54,976 bases of DNA, taken from positions 1-54,976 of the forward strand of contig NZ_CADIJL010000037.1 of NCBI RefSeq assembly GCF_902859695.1. Direction: 5' to 3'. The notes beneath the pieces were generated by a model, which did not search any database, was not told the DNA's origin, and worked only from the letters and a program-made list of their open reading frames with translations. The position numbers and the translations under genes are program-made. This DNA comes from Achromobacter ruhlandii. Lineage in GTDB: Bacteria; Pseudomonadota; Gammaproteobacteria; Burkholderiales; Burkholderiaceae_B. Shown here one piece after another: positions 1-8,038 of this stretch (position 1 is its first letter; every line of letters begins with the position of its first letter).

Positions 1-139
1 CGCCGCGAGCGGCGGCCTGGCGCGCCGGCGCGGCGCGCTGGCGGACGCGCTTGGGCGCGGCCATGCGCAAGGCCGCGCGCTGGAGCTTGCCCAGTTTTTT
101 CGCGGCGTTGAAAAACAGACGGGTGAAACTGCGCGCCAT
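1..139 (-). CDS. 5' end of an unidentified gene, truncated by the window edge (possible PHB depolymerase-type esterase)
   Basis: An ATG at 139 on the minus strand opens a frame that stays open to the window edge (about 46 codons). The translation begins MARSFTRLFFNAAKKLGKLQ and continues with a basic, alanine-rich stretch. A short basic N-terminus of this style resembles esterases of the PHB-depolymerase family from related bacteria, but this is only a resemblance and no catalytic motif is in view. An AGG lies about 11 bases upstream of the ATG. The upstream gene on the same strand (the 60-residue membrane protein) ends about 50 bases away, so the two could be cotranscribed. Treat it as a real but unidentified partial gene. 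Confidence 0.45.
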   Translation of the reverse strand, partial: MARSFTRLFFNAAKKLGKLQRAALRMAAPKRVRQRAAPARQAAARG

Positions 140-188
140 GGGTCGGGCCTGTGAACGCTCCGCGCCCGGATACCGGGCGCGCTCCGGA

Positions 189-371
189 TCAGAACCGGCC
201 GGTGGGAATCGCGGCGCTGCTGGTCAGCAAGTCCAGGCAGGATACCAGGGCGATCGCGATCGTGATGATGGAAAGCACTTTGACAACCTTGCTGGTCCCT
301 GGCCGCGTCAGTGTCGCCGTCATGCGCGTGACGATGTATGCCCCAACCATCAGGCCGATTGCCGGAATCAT
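189..371 (-). CDS. small 60-residue membrane protein, function unknown
   Basis: The frame could start further upstream, but the ATG at 371 is preceded by AAGGGGAG at a good distance, and the residues before it look non-coding. The resulting 60-residue protein starts MIPAIGLMVGAYIVTRM and has two hydrophobic stretches (about residues 2-16 and 29-47) separated by a polar, threonine-rich turn. This suggests a two-pass inner-membrane miniprotein. It shows no recognisable catalytic motif. It lies between the partial gene at the left edge (same strand) and the divergent trhA-like gene. About 230 bases of non-coding DNA upstream probably hold its promoter; the least GC-rich part is 458-492. Confidence 0.55.
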   Translation of the reverse strand: MIPAIGLMVGAYIVTRMTATLTRPGTSKVVKVLSIITIAIALVSCLDLLTSSAAIPTGRF

Positions 372-636
372 AGAAGCGCTCCCCTTGAGAGTCTGTGCGG
401 GCCCGCCGGATGCGTTGCCCTTCGATAACGCGTCGCGCCGCCTCTGCGGGCAGCTGATTGAGCGAGTGAAATGTATCACACAGTAACTTGTCGCCCCGCT
501 TTTCGGGCCCTCACTCGGCCCTCCGGTTTGCCCCAGATCAAGCGGCCCCGCCCCGCGTTCCCTCCCGGCTTGAGGCGGTGGCGCAAAACCCTTATGGTAG
601 GAAACCTTGATTTCAATTTCCCTTCCGCAGCAATCC

Positions 637-1290
637 ATGTTCCCCAACGACCGCCGTCAGACCCTGGGCGAGGAAATCGCCAACACCATCAGCCACGGTC
701 TCGGCGCCGCCGGCGCGCTGGCCGCCGCCCCCATCCTGATCGTCGCCGCCGCGCGCCAGGGCGACGCCGCCTTCATTGCCGGCGCGGCGGTGTTCGCGGC
801 CAGCATGTGCCTGTTGTATCTAGCCTCGACCATCTACCACGCGCTGCCCGAGAACCGCGCCAAGCGCCTGTTCAACGTGCTCGACCATTCGGCCATCTAC
901 CTGCTGATCGCCGGCACCTATACGCCGTTCGCACTGGGCGCGCTGCGCGGCCCCTGGGGCTGGACGCTGTTCGGGCTGGTGTGGGGGCTGGCGTTGCTGG
1001 GCGTGGGGCTGAAGGCCAGCAAGCGGCTGAACCGGCCGGCGATCTCCACCGGGCTGTACCTGGCGATGGGCTGGCTGGTCATCATCGCCGTCAAGCCCCT
1101 GCTGGAGCGGGTGCCCGAGGGCGGGTTGTGGTGGCTGGTGGCGGGCGGACTCGCCTACACCGGCGGCGTGGTGTTCTTCGTGTTCGACAACCGCTGGCGC
1201 TATAGCCATTTCATCTGGCATTTGTTCGTGCTCGGCGGCACCGTCTGCCATTTCTTTGCCGTGCTGTGGTACGGCGCGGGTCCCGCCTGA
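637..1290 (+). CDS. trhA: hemolysin III / PAQR-family membrane protein (TrhA-like)
   Basis: The product is about 217 residues with seven predicted membrane spans, the usual size for bacterial hemolysin III (YqfA/TrhA, PAQR superfamily). Recognisable family signatures are GEEIANTISHG near the N-terminus, STIYHALP, LDHSAIYLLIAGTYTP in the middle, and FDNRW...SHFIWHLFVLGG near the end. The conserved His, Ser and Asp positions of the PAQR metal site sit in these motifs. Bacterial members are thought to act in membrane-fluidity homeostasis; the haemolytic name is historical. The start is placed at ATG 637, because the family N-terminus begins close to it. A TTG at 607 with an AGGA before it would add ten residues. 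Confidence 0.9.
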   Translation: MFPNDRRQTLGEEIANTISHGLGAAGALAAAPILIVAAARQGDAAFIAGAAVFAASMCLLYLASTIYHALPENRAKRLFNVLDHSAIYLLIAGTYTPFALGALRGPWGWTLFGLVWGLALLGVGLKASKRLNRPAISTGLYLAMGWLVIIAVKPLLERVPEGGLWWLVAGGLAYTGGVVFFVFDNRWRYSHFIWHLFVLGGTVCHFFAVLWYGAGPA

Positions 1291-1320
1291 CCTGCGCTCA
1301 CGCCGCATTCGCCGCGCCAC

Positions 1321-1340
1321 GGGCGCGCCGCCGCGCGCCC
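1321..1340. terminator. GC-rich hairpin between convergent genes
   Basis: A perfect 8-base inverted repeat (GGGCGCGC / GCGCGCCC, 4-base loop) lies between the convergent ends of the hemolysin III gene (stop 1290) and the AraC gene (stop 1345). It has no T-tract, so it may be a weak bidirectional terminator or an mRNA 3'-end stabiliser. Confidence 0.35.
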
Positions 1341-1344
1341 GCCT

Positions 1345-2142
1345 TCACGCCGACGGTTGCAGATAGCCCGTGGGCGGACGGCCCAGCACGCGCCTGAACA
1401 TGGTCGAGAATGCCGCCGGGCTCTGGTAGCCGAAGTCCAGCGCGATGGCCGTCACTGGCGCGCCGGCCGCCAGCCGCGCCAGCGCCAGCACCACGCAGGC
1501 GCGCTGGCGCCAGGCGGAGAACGCCATGCCGGTCTGCTGGCGGAAGTAGCGGCTGAAGGTGCGCGGGCTCATGTGCAGGCGCGCGGCCCAGGCCTCGGGC
1601 GACTGGCGCGCGTCGGGCGCGGCGATGAAGGCGCGGCATAGCGGCGCCAGGCGCTTGTCGCGCGGCAGCGGTATGTGCAGCGGCAGCACCGGCGCGCGCG
1701 TCACCTCGTGCAGCAACAGGGCCGCCAGGGCGCCATCGCGGCCAGCGCGGTCGTAGCGCGCCGGCATGTCGACCGCGGCCAGCAGCAGCTGGCGCAGCAG
1801 CGGCGAGACCTCGACCACTTCGCAGGCAATGCTGGCGGGGCGCGCGGCGCCCGGCTCGATGTAGGCGCTGCGCGTGCTGACGTCCTGCATCCGCACCTGG
1901 TGCGACAGACCCGCTGGAATCCAGACGGCGCGTTGCGGCGGCACCACCCAGTTGCCGTCGCGCGTGACCACGTGCATGACGCCGGTGGCGCCGTACAGCA
2001 GCTGGGCGCGGCGGTGCGTATGCGCGGGCAGCAGGTGGCCGGGCGGATAGTCGTTGCCGATGGCGACCACCGCGCGGTCCAGGCGGTCGTGCAGGTCGAT
2101 GTGGGTGTTGCGCATGGCGGGATTTGGCCGAAACGCGAACAT
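1345..2142 (-). CDS. AraC-family transcriptional regulator with N-terminal cupin domain
   Basis: The 265-residue protein has an AraC-binding cupin domain in its first half (PGHLLPAHTHRRAQLLYG, then a stretch around WIPAGLSHQV). A two-helix-turn-helix AraC domain closes it: WAARLHMSPRTFSRYFRQQTG, then TAIALDFGYQSPAAFSTMFRRVLGRPP near the C-terminus. It belongs to the group of small AraC regulators with a His-rich cupin start that usually control an adjacent transporter. It is divergent from the TauE/SafE permease gene (start 2219), with 76 bases between them, so that gene is the likely target. The ATG at 2115 (MRNTHIDLHD) is an equally good start; neither has a strong ribosome-binding site. 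Confidence 0.85.
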   Translation of the reverse strand: MFAFRPNPAMRNTHIDLHDRLDRAVVAIGNDYPPGHLLPAHTHRRAQLLYGATGVMHVVTRDGNWVVPPQRAVWIPAGLSHQVRMQDVSTRSAYIEPGAARPASIACEVVEVSPLLRQLLLAAVDMPARYDRAGRDGALAALLLHEVTRAPVLPLHIPLPRDKRLAPLCRAFIAAPDARQSPEAWAARLHMSPRTFSRYFRQQTGMAFSAWRQRACVVLALARLAAGAPVTAIALDFGYQSPAAFSTMFRRVLGRPPTGYLQPSA

Positions 2143-2218
2143 TATTGACCAATCCTCGAAAGCAAGCCACCGCCGGCCGCCCTATCGTGGCGTTTTGCCT
2201 CGATAGGATGGTTTCAAG

Positions 2219-3034
2219 ATGCTGTATGTGACCCTGGCGCTGTTTGGCGCCCTGAGCGGCGTGACCACGGTGCTGTTCGGCTTTGGCGGCGGCTTCGTGG
2301 TGGTGCCGGTGCTGTATGGCGTGTTGACCGCCACCCACGGCGGGCAGGACGCCATCGGCCAGGCGGCGATGCACATCGCGGTGGCGACCTCGACCTGCGT
2401 GATGATCGTCAATTCGGTGGCCGCGACCCGCCGGCACCAGCGCGCCGGCAACATCGTGCGGGCCTATGTGTGGCCGCTGGCCGCCTTCATCGGCGCGGGC
2501 GCCCTGCTGGGGGCCTGGGCCGCCACCCGCGCCAGCGGCGACCTGGTGCGCTATGCCTTCATCGCCTACCTGGCCGTGACCATCATCGATTGCCTGCTGC
2601 GACAGGGCTTCCTGGCGCGCCACGAGGCGCAGGCGGCGCGGCCGCTGGGCCAGGGCGTGACGGTCGGCGGCGGCGTGGTGATCGGCGTGATCGCCACTTT
2701 CCTGGGCGTGGGCGGCAGCGTGATGACGGTGCCGCTGCTGCGCCGCCGCGGCCTGCCCATGGCCAAGGCCGCGGCCATGGCCAATCCGCTGACGCTGCCG
2801 GTGGCCATCGTCGGCACGCTGGCCTACATGGCGGCGGCGCGCGCGTTGCCGGCGCCGCTGGCGCCGTGGATCATCGGTTATGTCGACCTGCTGGCGTTCG
2901 CGGCGCTGGCGCTGGGTTCGCTGGCGGGGATCCGCCTGGCGGCGCCGCTGATCCCGCGCATCCCCGACCGGCTGCACGCGCGCGTCTATGTCGCGCTGCT
3001 GGCGCTGGTGCTGTTGAGCATGGTGCTGGCCTGA
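2219..3034 (+). CDS. TSUP-family (TauE/SafE) membrane permease
   Basis: The product is 271 residues, almost entirely hydrophobic with about eight membrane spans. It has the internal duplication typical of TauE/SafE (TSUP) permeases: FGFGGGFVVVPVLYG in the first half and FLGVGGSVMTVPLLRRRG in the second, each followed by a conserved Ala/His- or Asn-containing segment. Family members export or import sulfite, sulfoacetate, organosulfonates or other small anions, but the substrate cannot be read from sequence. AGGA lies about ten bases upstream of the ATG. The divergent AraC gene is the probable regulator. Its end is convergent with the alpha/beta hydrolase at 3054 and only about 20 bases separate the stops. 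Confidence 0.88.
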   Translation: MLYVTLALFGALSGVTTVLFGFGGGFVVVPVLYGVLTATHGGQDAIGQAAMHIAVATSTCVMIVNSVAATRRHQRAGNIVRAYVWPLAAFIGAGALLGAWAATRASGDLVRYAFIAYLAVTIIDCLLRQGFLARHEAQAARPLGQGVTVGGGVVIGVIATFLGVGGSVMTVPLLRRRGLPMAKAAAMANPLTLPVAIVGTLAYMAAARALPAPLAPWIIGYVDLLAFAALALGSLAGIRLAAPLIPRIPDRLHARVYVALLALVLLSMVLA

Positions 3035-3053
3035 CGGGCGCCGACATCCCGCG

Positions 3054-3950
3054 CTATGGCGCGACGAACGCCGTCACCTGCGCTACCAGGGCCGGGTCGC
3101 GCAGCGCGCGGGTGTGCCCCATTTTCTCGGTGGCCACCAATTCGGCGCCCGGCCAGGCCTGCGCCAGCACCGCCGCGTCCTCGAAGGGGCTTTCGCGGTC
3201 GCCGCGATCGTGGATGATCAGCAGCGGCGTCGTCATGGCCGGCGCCAGCCGCGCCGGCTCCATCTCGGGAAAGGTGATGCCGAGCCAGTCCTGGGCGCGC
3301 TTGAGCACCAGCGGCATGACCTTGGGCGGCAGGTTCATCATGCGCCGCGAATATTCCCAGACGCTGTCGTAGCGGCTGACCGGCCCCAGGAACACCGCGC
3401 GCTCGACCGGGAAGCCGCGCGACAGGGCGAAGGTGACGGCGGCCGCGCCCAGCGAATGCGCGATCACGCCGTGGAACGGCCCGTAAACTTGCGCGGCGTG
3501 GGCCACGCAGGGCTCGAAATGGCGCACCGACGCCTGCTTGCCGGTGGAACGGCCGTGGGCCGGCATGTCGATGGCGACGACCTGATAGCCGCGCTGGCGC
3601 AGCGGTTCGACATAGGCCGTCATCTGCGCGGCGTCGCCGCCCCAGCCATGCACCAGCAGCACGCGCGGACCGCTGTCGCCCCAGACGTAGTAGTAGACCG
3701 TCTGGCCGTCGATCTCGTGCGGCTCGGCGCGCGCCCGGGCCAGCACGCTGCGCCCGGGTTCCGAGGGCTTGAGGCGCGTCGGCGTGAACAGCAGCTTCTG
3801 CACCACCTTGGCGGTGACGCCCGGCGCCACGGTGCCGGCAAAGCCGAACACGGCGCCGATGGCGCTGGCGAGGAAGGGTTTCTTGCGAGGCTTGCGCGCG
3901 GCGCCCGTATCGGCGGCGGCAACGGCGGAGAGCTTGTTTTCAGTCGTCAT
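3054..3950 (-). CDS. alpha/beta hydrolase
   Basis: A 298-residue protein starting MTTENKLSAVAA. Hydrolase motifs in order: VHGWGGDAAQM (oxyanion-hole HG), DMPAHGRS, the nucleophile elbow AHSLGAAAV, the acid-containing strand HDRGDRESPF, and the His region KMGHTRALRD. The catalytic triad is therefore complete. The N-terminus is basic with a weakly hydrophobic stretch, not a clear signal peptide. The open frame extends far upstream, but ATG 3950 has an AGGA 12 bases before it, and upstream residues belong to an antisense shadow. It lies 8 bases after the LysE-type gene and is the last gene of a Rieske-LysE-hydrolase unit. Substrate unknown. Confidence 0.85.
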   Translation of the reverse strand: MTTENKLSAVAAADTGAARKPRKKPFLASAIGAVFGFAGTVAPGVTAKVVQKLLFTPTRLKPSEPGRSVLARARAEPHEIDGQTVYYYVWGDSGPRVLLVHGWGGDAAQMTAYVEPLRQRGYQVVAIDMPAHGRSTGKQASVRHFEPCVAHAAQVYGPFHGVIAHSLGAAAVTFALSRGFPVERAVFLGPVSRYDSVWEYSRRMMNLPPKVMPLVLKRAQDWLGITFPEMEPARLAPAMTTPLLIIHDRGDRESPFEDAAVLAQAWPGAELVATEKMGHTRALRDPALVAQVTAFVAP

Positions 3951-3958
3951 ACGTCGTT

Positions 3959-4570
3959 TTATCCTGGTAGCAGAGACAAGCGAACGGCGGACCCAACAAT
4001 CGATACAGAGAATACCCCGATTACCAGCGCGGCGGTGCGCTGCAATCTTTCGGGATTGATGAAGCCGATGCGCTGCCCGGCGAGCACGGCGCCGAACTTG
4101 ATCCAGACGAACGCGATCGGCACCAGCAGGCCGATGAACTGCGCCATCGCCGCCAGGTAGCCCGGCAGATGCTCGAACGCGTGCGCCGGGAACAGCGTCG
4201 AGGCGAACACCAGCCCTTTGGGGTTGAGCAGGGTCGCGACGAACAGCGCGTAGGGCCCGATCGGCTCCTTGCGATTGGCCACGTCCTCGCCCGCCGCGCA
4301 CCAGATCCTGACCGCGACATAGGCCAGGTAGACACTGCTGGCGATCCTCACCACGATGCCGATCCAGGGGTAGACGGCCTGGGCCGACACCAGGAACAGT
4401 CCCCACGCCGTGATGCCGGTCAGGTAGCCCGCCAGTTCGAAGCCCACCAGGGGCGCGGCCCGCCGGAAGCCGCGCGCCAGCCCCGCCGCGGCCAGCAAGG
4501 TGTTGGTGGGGCCCGGTGTCAGCAGGATGGCGGCGGTGCCGAGGAGGAAGACCCAATCGATGCCGGTCAT
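3959..4570 (-). CDS. LysE/RhtB-family amino-acid or metabolite exporter
   Basis: The 203-residue protein has six predicted membrane spans and the LysE/RhtB signature near the N-terminus (LLTPGPTNTLLAAAGLARG), followed later by LLNPKGLVFAS. The family exports amino acids and their derivatives from the cytoplasm. It is tightly packed, with a 13-base gap after the Rieske gene and an 8-base gap to the hydrolase. Its closeness to a synthetase predicted to use glycine makes export of an amino-acid-derived product conceivable, but a terminator separates the two units, so this link is inference. Confidence 0.88.
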   Translation of the reverse strand: MTGIDWVFLLGTAAILLTPGPTNTLLAAAGLARGFRRAAPLVGFELAGYLTGITAWGLFLVSAQAVYPWIGIVVRIASSVYLAYVAVRIWCAAGEDVANRKEPIGPYALFVATLLNPKGLVFASTLFPAHAFEHLPGYLAAMAQFIGLLVPIAFVWIKFGAVLAGQRIGFINPERLQRTAALVIGVFSVSIVGSAVRLSLLPG

Positions 4571-4583
4571 ATCGGGTTCCCCT

Positions 4584-5729
4584 TCAGGCGGTCACGCGAT
4601 CGATGTTGTGCTGGAACATGCCCAGCAGCCCCTCTTCGAGCCCCAGCGTGTGCTGCGGGTTGGCGCCACAGCGCAGGCCGGCCTGCACGCCTTCGACGAT
4701 GCCGAAGTCCTCGCGATGGAACACCGCGTCGATGTTGCCGAAACGCTGGGCCAGCGTCGCCTGTCCTTCCTCGCCCGCATAATCGGCCTCGCGGTACAGC
4801 ATGTCGTGGGTCCAGATGGTCTTGTCGGGCGCGATCGGATAGAAGGAATTGAGCGACACGATGTTGGCGTGGTTGATCAGGAACGTATTGGGGAAGAGAG
4901 TGTAGAACACCGATGCGTAGTCCAGGATGCGCCAGGATTGCGGATCGGCGGCGGCCGCGTCCATCAGATTGGTCTTGGCCGCGGCGATGCGAATGTGCAG
5001 ACCATGTTCGAAGTGTGCGATCACCCCTTTCTCGAACACCGGGCCGATGGTGTGCTTGTGCAGGATGGGCACGTGGTAGCGCTCCAGGTAGGTCTTGAGC
5101 AGCAGCTTCCAGTTGGCGTTCAGGGTGCTGACCTTGCGGCTGTGCAGGGAGAGATCGTCGAGCTTGAAGCCGGCGATCTCGTCGCTCATGGCGGCGCCCA
5201 GGCTGGCGTCCAGGTCGATGCTGGCGCCCGGCACGGGATGCAGCCAGACCAGCCCCGAGCGCTCGGTCACCGCCAGTTCCACCAGCTTGTGCTTGGCGCA
5301 ATCCAGGTCGGGGAAGTTATGGGGCTTGGTCACGCCCTTCAATTCGCCGTCCAGGCCGTAGACCCAGCCATGGAAGGGACAGGTGAAGAACTTCAGTTCC
5401 TGTTCGTTGCCCGACACCAGGCGCGCCCCGCGATGGCGGCACACGTTCAGGAAGGCGCGCAGTTCGCCGCCCTTGTCGCGCACCACCACGAACGGCAGCC
5501 GGTCCCACGGGCTGAGCAGGTACGAGCCCGGCGCGCGCACCTGGGTCGAGGCGCCCACCACCAAGGGATAGTCCCGAAAAGCCGTGTCCAGTTCGCGCTC
5601 CAGCACGGCGTTGTCCATATAGACGCTGGCCGGCACTTGCACCACCCGGCCCAGCATGTCCTCGTCGCGGTCCACTTCGCGCAGCTTGAACATTTTCCGC
5701 AGGGTTTCTACTTGCGTCGCGTGTTTCAT
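4584..5729 (-). CDS. Rieske non-heme iron oxygenase, alpha subunit
   Basis: The 381-residue protein is a ring-hydroxylating-type oxygenase. A Rieske [2Fe-2S] site is complete: C97-R-H99 and C117-P-F-H120 (VCRHRGARL and CPFHGWVYG). The mononuclear iron site is visible as E216..H219....H224 (LERYHVPILHKH), with the downstream acid in a REDFGIVEGVQAG segment, the usual family arrangement. No ferredoxin or reductase gene is adjacent, so electron partners must be encoded elsewhere. The substrate is unknown. Rieske oxygenases also act in natural-product tailoring and on quaternary amines, so a role in processing the neighbouring synthetase product is possible. It is first in its own unit with LysE and hydrolase genes; a terminator lies just upstream. 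The Shine-Dalgarno is weak. Confidence 0.9.
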   Translation of the reverse strand: MKHATQVETLRKMFKLREVDRDEDMLGRVVQVPASVYMDNAVLERELDTAFRDYPLVVGASTQVRAPGSYLLSPWDRLPFVVVRDKGGELRAFLNVCRHRGARLVSGNEQELKFFTCPFHGWVYGLDGELKGVTKPHNFPDLDCAKHKLVELAVTERSGLVWLHPVPGASIDLDASLGAAMSDEIAGFKLDDLSLHSRKVSTLNANWKLLLKTYLERYHVPILHKHTIGPVFEKGVIAHFEHGLHIRIAAAKTNLMDAAAADPQSWRILDYASVFYTLFPNTFLINHANIVSLNSFYPIAPDKTIWTHDMLYREADYAGEEGQATLAQRFGNIDAVFHREDFGIVEGVQAGLRCGANPQHTLGLEEGLLGMFQHNIDRVTA

Positions 5730-5764
5730 CTGAGATCCCGAGTCCTGTCAAAAGCGTGTTATGG

Positions 5765-5798
5765 AAAAAAGCGCCCCGGCCCCGCCGGCGCCGGGGCG
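5765..5798 (-). terminator. intrinsic terminator of the synthetase operon
   Basis: On the minus strand, just past the hydrolase stop at 5805, a 9-base GC stem (5790-5798 pairs with 5772-5780) with a 9-base loop is followed by six Ts (5765-5770 on the complement). This is a textbook Rho-independent terminator. It separates the synthetase operon from the downstream Rieske gene. Confidence 0.8.
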
Positions 5799-5804
5799 GA
5801 CCGG

Positions 5805-6614
5805 TCATGCCGCGGCGGCCACCGGCACCTCCCGCAGATAGGCGCCGACCCGCTTGCCCACGCCGGCCAGGCCCAGGATCTCGAAGTGGCCCGCGCCATC
5901 GACGATCTCCAGCGTGGCGCCGGGCCACGCGTCATACAGTTCCTGCGCATGCGCCGGCGGCACGAAGTCGTCGTTGGCGCCGTGGATCACCAGTCCGGGC
6001 ACATCCAGCGCGCCGACGATGTGACGGGGCGCGTAGTCGGTCCACAGCGTGGCGCCGTAACGGCGCTCCAGCTCGGCGCAGAGCCGGGTCTCGACCTCGC
6101 CGTCCAGCTGGTTGAGCTGGACGAACTTCTCCACCAGAAAGCGCGTGGTGGACGGCGTCGAGATCGAGACGAAGGCATCGGCGCGAAACCCCTGGTGCAT
6201 GGCCGACAGCGCCCACAGCCCGCCCAGCGAATGGCTCACCACCGCGTGGACCTCGCCCAGCCGGGCGCAGACCTTGCGGATGAAGTCGCGCACCTGCACC
6301 GGGTCGGTGCCGCTGCCGGCCGCCTCGCCATGCGCCGGCATGTCGAACAGCACCACCTCGTAACCCAGCTCCAGCAACTGCTCGGCAATCGGCACTATGC
6401 TGCCCAGGTGGCTGTGGATACCGTGCGCCAGCACCACGGTGGGGCCGGCGCCGCGCCGGTAGTACTTGTAGACGGCGCCATTGGCCTTCACCGAGAACGA
6501 CTGGCAGCGCCCCAGGAACGCGCGGGTGAAGGCGTCATACGGCACCCGCGTGATGGCGAAGTACTTGTCGAGGATGGCGGCGAAGGCCGGATCTTGCGCG
6601 GTTTCCGCCATCAT
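5805..6614 (-). CDS. alpha/beta hydrolase in the synthetase operon
   Basis: About 269 residues. The motifs are AHGIHSHLG (oxyanion hole), DMPAHGEA, the nucleophile elbow VSHSLGGLWALS, GANDDFVPP carrying the acid, and GAGHFEIL carrying the His, so the Ser-Asp-His triad is intact. The first ATG (6614) overlaps the TGA of the upstream gene by one base; a second ATG follows immediately at 6611. GGGGAG lies just before both, so translational coupling is likely. As the last gene before the terminator it could be an editing thioesterase, a release or hydrolysis enzyme, or a deformylase-like amidase for the synthetase product. The sequence does not decide between these. Confidence 0.85.
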   Translation of the reverse strand: MMAETAQDPAFAAILDKYFAITRVPYDAFTRAFLGRCQSFSVKANGAVYKYYRRGAGPTVVLAHGIHSHLGSIVPIAEQLLELGYEVVLFDMPAHGEAAGSGTDPVQVRDFIRKVCARLGEVHAVVSHSLGGLWALSAMHQGFRADAFVSISTPSTTRFLVEKFVQLNQLDGEVETRLCAELERRYGATLWTDYAPRHIVGALDVPGLVIHGANDDFVPPAHAQELYDAWPGATLEIVDGAGHFEILGLAGVGKRVGAYLREVPVAAAA

Positions 6615-7945
6615 CAACTCCCCGCCATCGCCGCCAGGCATTGGCGCGCGCGCTCGGGCAGCACGTATTCGCCATCGCGCTCGATCCGCTCGTACAGGCG
6701 TTCGACCCGCTCGTAGTGCGCGTCCAGGTTCTGGTCGAGCAGATGATGGCGGGTCTTGTTGTAGACGCCGAACTGCAGGTCGGTCAGCAGCTCGAACGGG
6801 TTGATGTGGCCATAGGGCGTGCCGAAAATCATCTTCAGGAACTCGTCGATGTCGTGATAGCCCAGGGCGGTCAGCAGGAATTCGATGCCGGCGCGCTTGC
6901 GCTTGGTCTGGTAGGCGCGCTCCTTGGGGTCGACGATGAAGTCCAGGCCGCTGGTCATGCCGGCCGGATACTCCACCTTCGAGAAGCAGCGGAAATCGAT
7001 GGTGACGCGGTCCTCGGTGGCCTGCGGCAAGGTGCTGTCGGCGTGGGCGCGGTAGTTGTCGAAGAACAGCGCCTGGCCCACCTTGGAATCGCAGAACCAG
7101 CCGGACGAGGGCTTGTCGGCGTATTTCTTTTCCCAGTACTTGGCCATCAGGAAGTCGCGCACCGTGGGCAGGTCGATCTCGGACAGCAGCCCTTCGGTGT
7201 ACAGGTACAGGGCCTTGTCGATGGCGGCCCTTTCCTCGGGCTCCAGGTCCATGTCCAGCATCTTCATGTAGACGAAGTTCAGGTTGGGCGCCTCGACCTC
7301 GGCGTCCTCGAAGATGACGAACGGCTGGCGCGTGATCGGGGTGGGCGTCAAGGCGGTGTGGAAGCTCTTGTAGTGCTTGGGAAAGCCCAGCCCCTTCTTG
7401 ACCAGCGACGGGATCTGCAGGGCGATGCCGCTGGCCGAGTGCGTGCCATAGGGCTTCTTTCCCGCCGGCACCACGAAGGCGTTGACCACGGTGGTGGCGG
7501 CCTGCGGGAAGTGCTCCATGACCTTGTCCTGGTTGTCGTCATAGAAGCGCTTGGCCGAGGGGATGAACAGGGCGCTGTTCTCGAACATGGTGGACAGCGG
7601 GAAATAGGTGCCCACCGAGGTGTCCGAGAACGTGCCCGCCACCTTGGCCTGCAGCCGCAGCTCGCGCCGCAGCTTGCCGGCCAGGTCGGCGTCCACGTTC
7701 ATCTGGATGACCTGGGTGGGCTGGTGCTCGGGATAGAAGCAGCAGGTGTTGAGCGCGCGGTTCGGCGGCAGGCGCGAGGCCACGGCGGCCGGGTCGACGG
7801 TGTAGCGGTCCAGCACGCGCACCAGGTGGCGGGCATGCACGCCGGCCGCTTCGTTCAGGAACGTGCCGGTCTTCTGCCAGATGCCGGTGCCCTGCGACTC
7901 GGCAGCGGCGGCCTGCGGCTTTTCTTGCAATTCGAGGGTAGTCAT
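6614..7945 (-). CDS. 443-residue protein of unknown family in the synthetase operon; possible non-heme Fe/2OG-type oxygenase
   Basis: I do not recognise the family. The protein is soluble, with no signal peptide or membrane span. A C-terminal stretch (ALFFDNYRAHADSTLP, then about five residues later DRVTIDFRCF) resembles the end of a double-stranded beta-helix in Fe(II)/2-oxoglutarate oxygenases, where a distal His and an Arg sit about 12-16 residues apart. A clear HxD partner is not obvious; GTHSASGIA and SFHTALTP are the only nearby His candidates. The start is firm: GGAGG lies 7 bases before ATG 7945. It sits between the megasynthase and the hydrolase (overlap with the latter), so it is probably a dedicated tailoring or accessory enzyme. 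The oxygenase idea is tentative. Confidence 0.8.
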   Translation of the reverse strand: MTTLELQEKPQAAAAESQGTGIWQKTGTFLNEAAGVHARHLVRVLDRYTVDPAAVASRLPPNRALNTCCFYPEHQPTQVIQMNVDADLAGKLRRELRLQAKVAGTFSDTSVGTYFPLSTMFENSALFIPSAKRFYDDNQDKVMEHFPQAATTVVNAFVVPAGKKPYGTHSASGIALQIPSLVKKGLGFPKHYKSFHTALTPTPITRQPFVIFEDAEVEAPNLNFVYMKMLDMDLEPEERAAIDKALYLYTEGLLSEIDLPTVRDFLMAKYWEKKYADKPSSGWFCDSKVGQALFFDNYRAHADSTLPQATEDRVTIDFRCFSKVEYPAGMTSGLDFIVDPKERAYQTKRKRAGIEFLLTALGYHDIDEFLKMIFGTPYGHINPFELLTDLQFGVYNKTRHHLLDQNLDAHYERVERLYERIERDGEYVLPERARQCLAAMAGS

Positions 7946-8038
7946 TCACATCCTCCACGGGTCGTGGGAATCGGTCTGAGGACGTCGCCCGGCGGGCGGC
8001 GCCTGAATGGCGCCGCCCCGACGACGGGTCGAACTTGC

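Noticed and set aside
51..486. Plus-strand frames of 111-125 codons at the left edge
   Set aside because: No recognisable domains or ribosome-binding site, and they overlap better minus-strand candidates (membrane miniprotein and the partial gene).
1298..2977. A 559-codon minus-strand frame overlapping the AraC and TauE/SafE genes
   Set aside because: Overlaps two well-supported genes and has only low-complexity Arg/Gln/His sequence.
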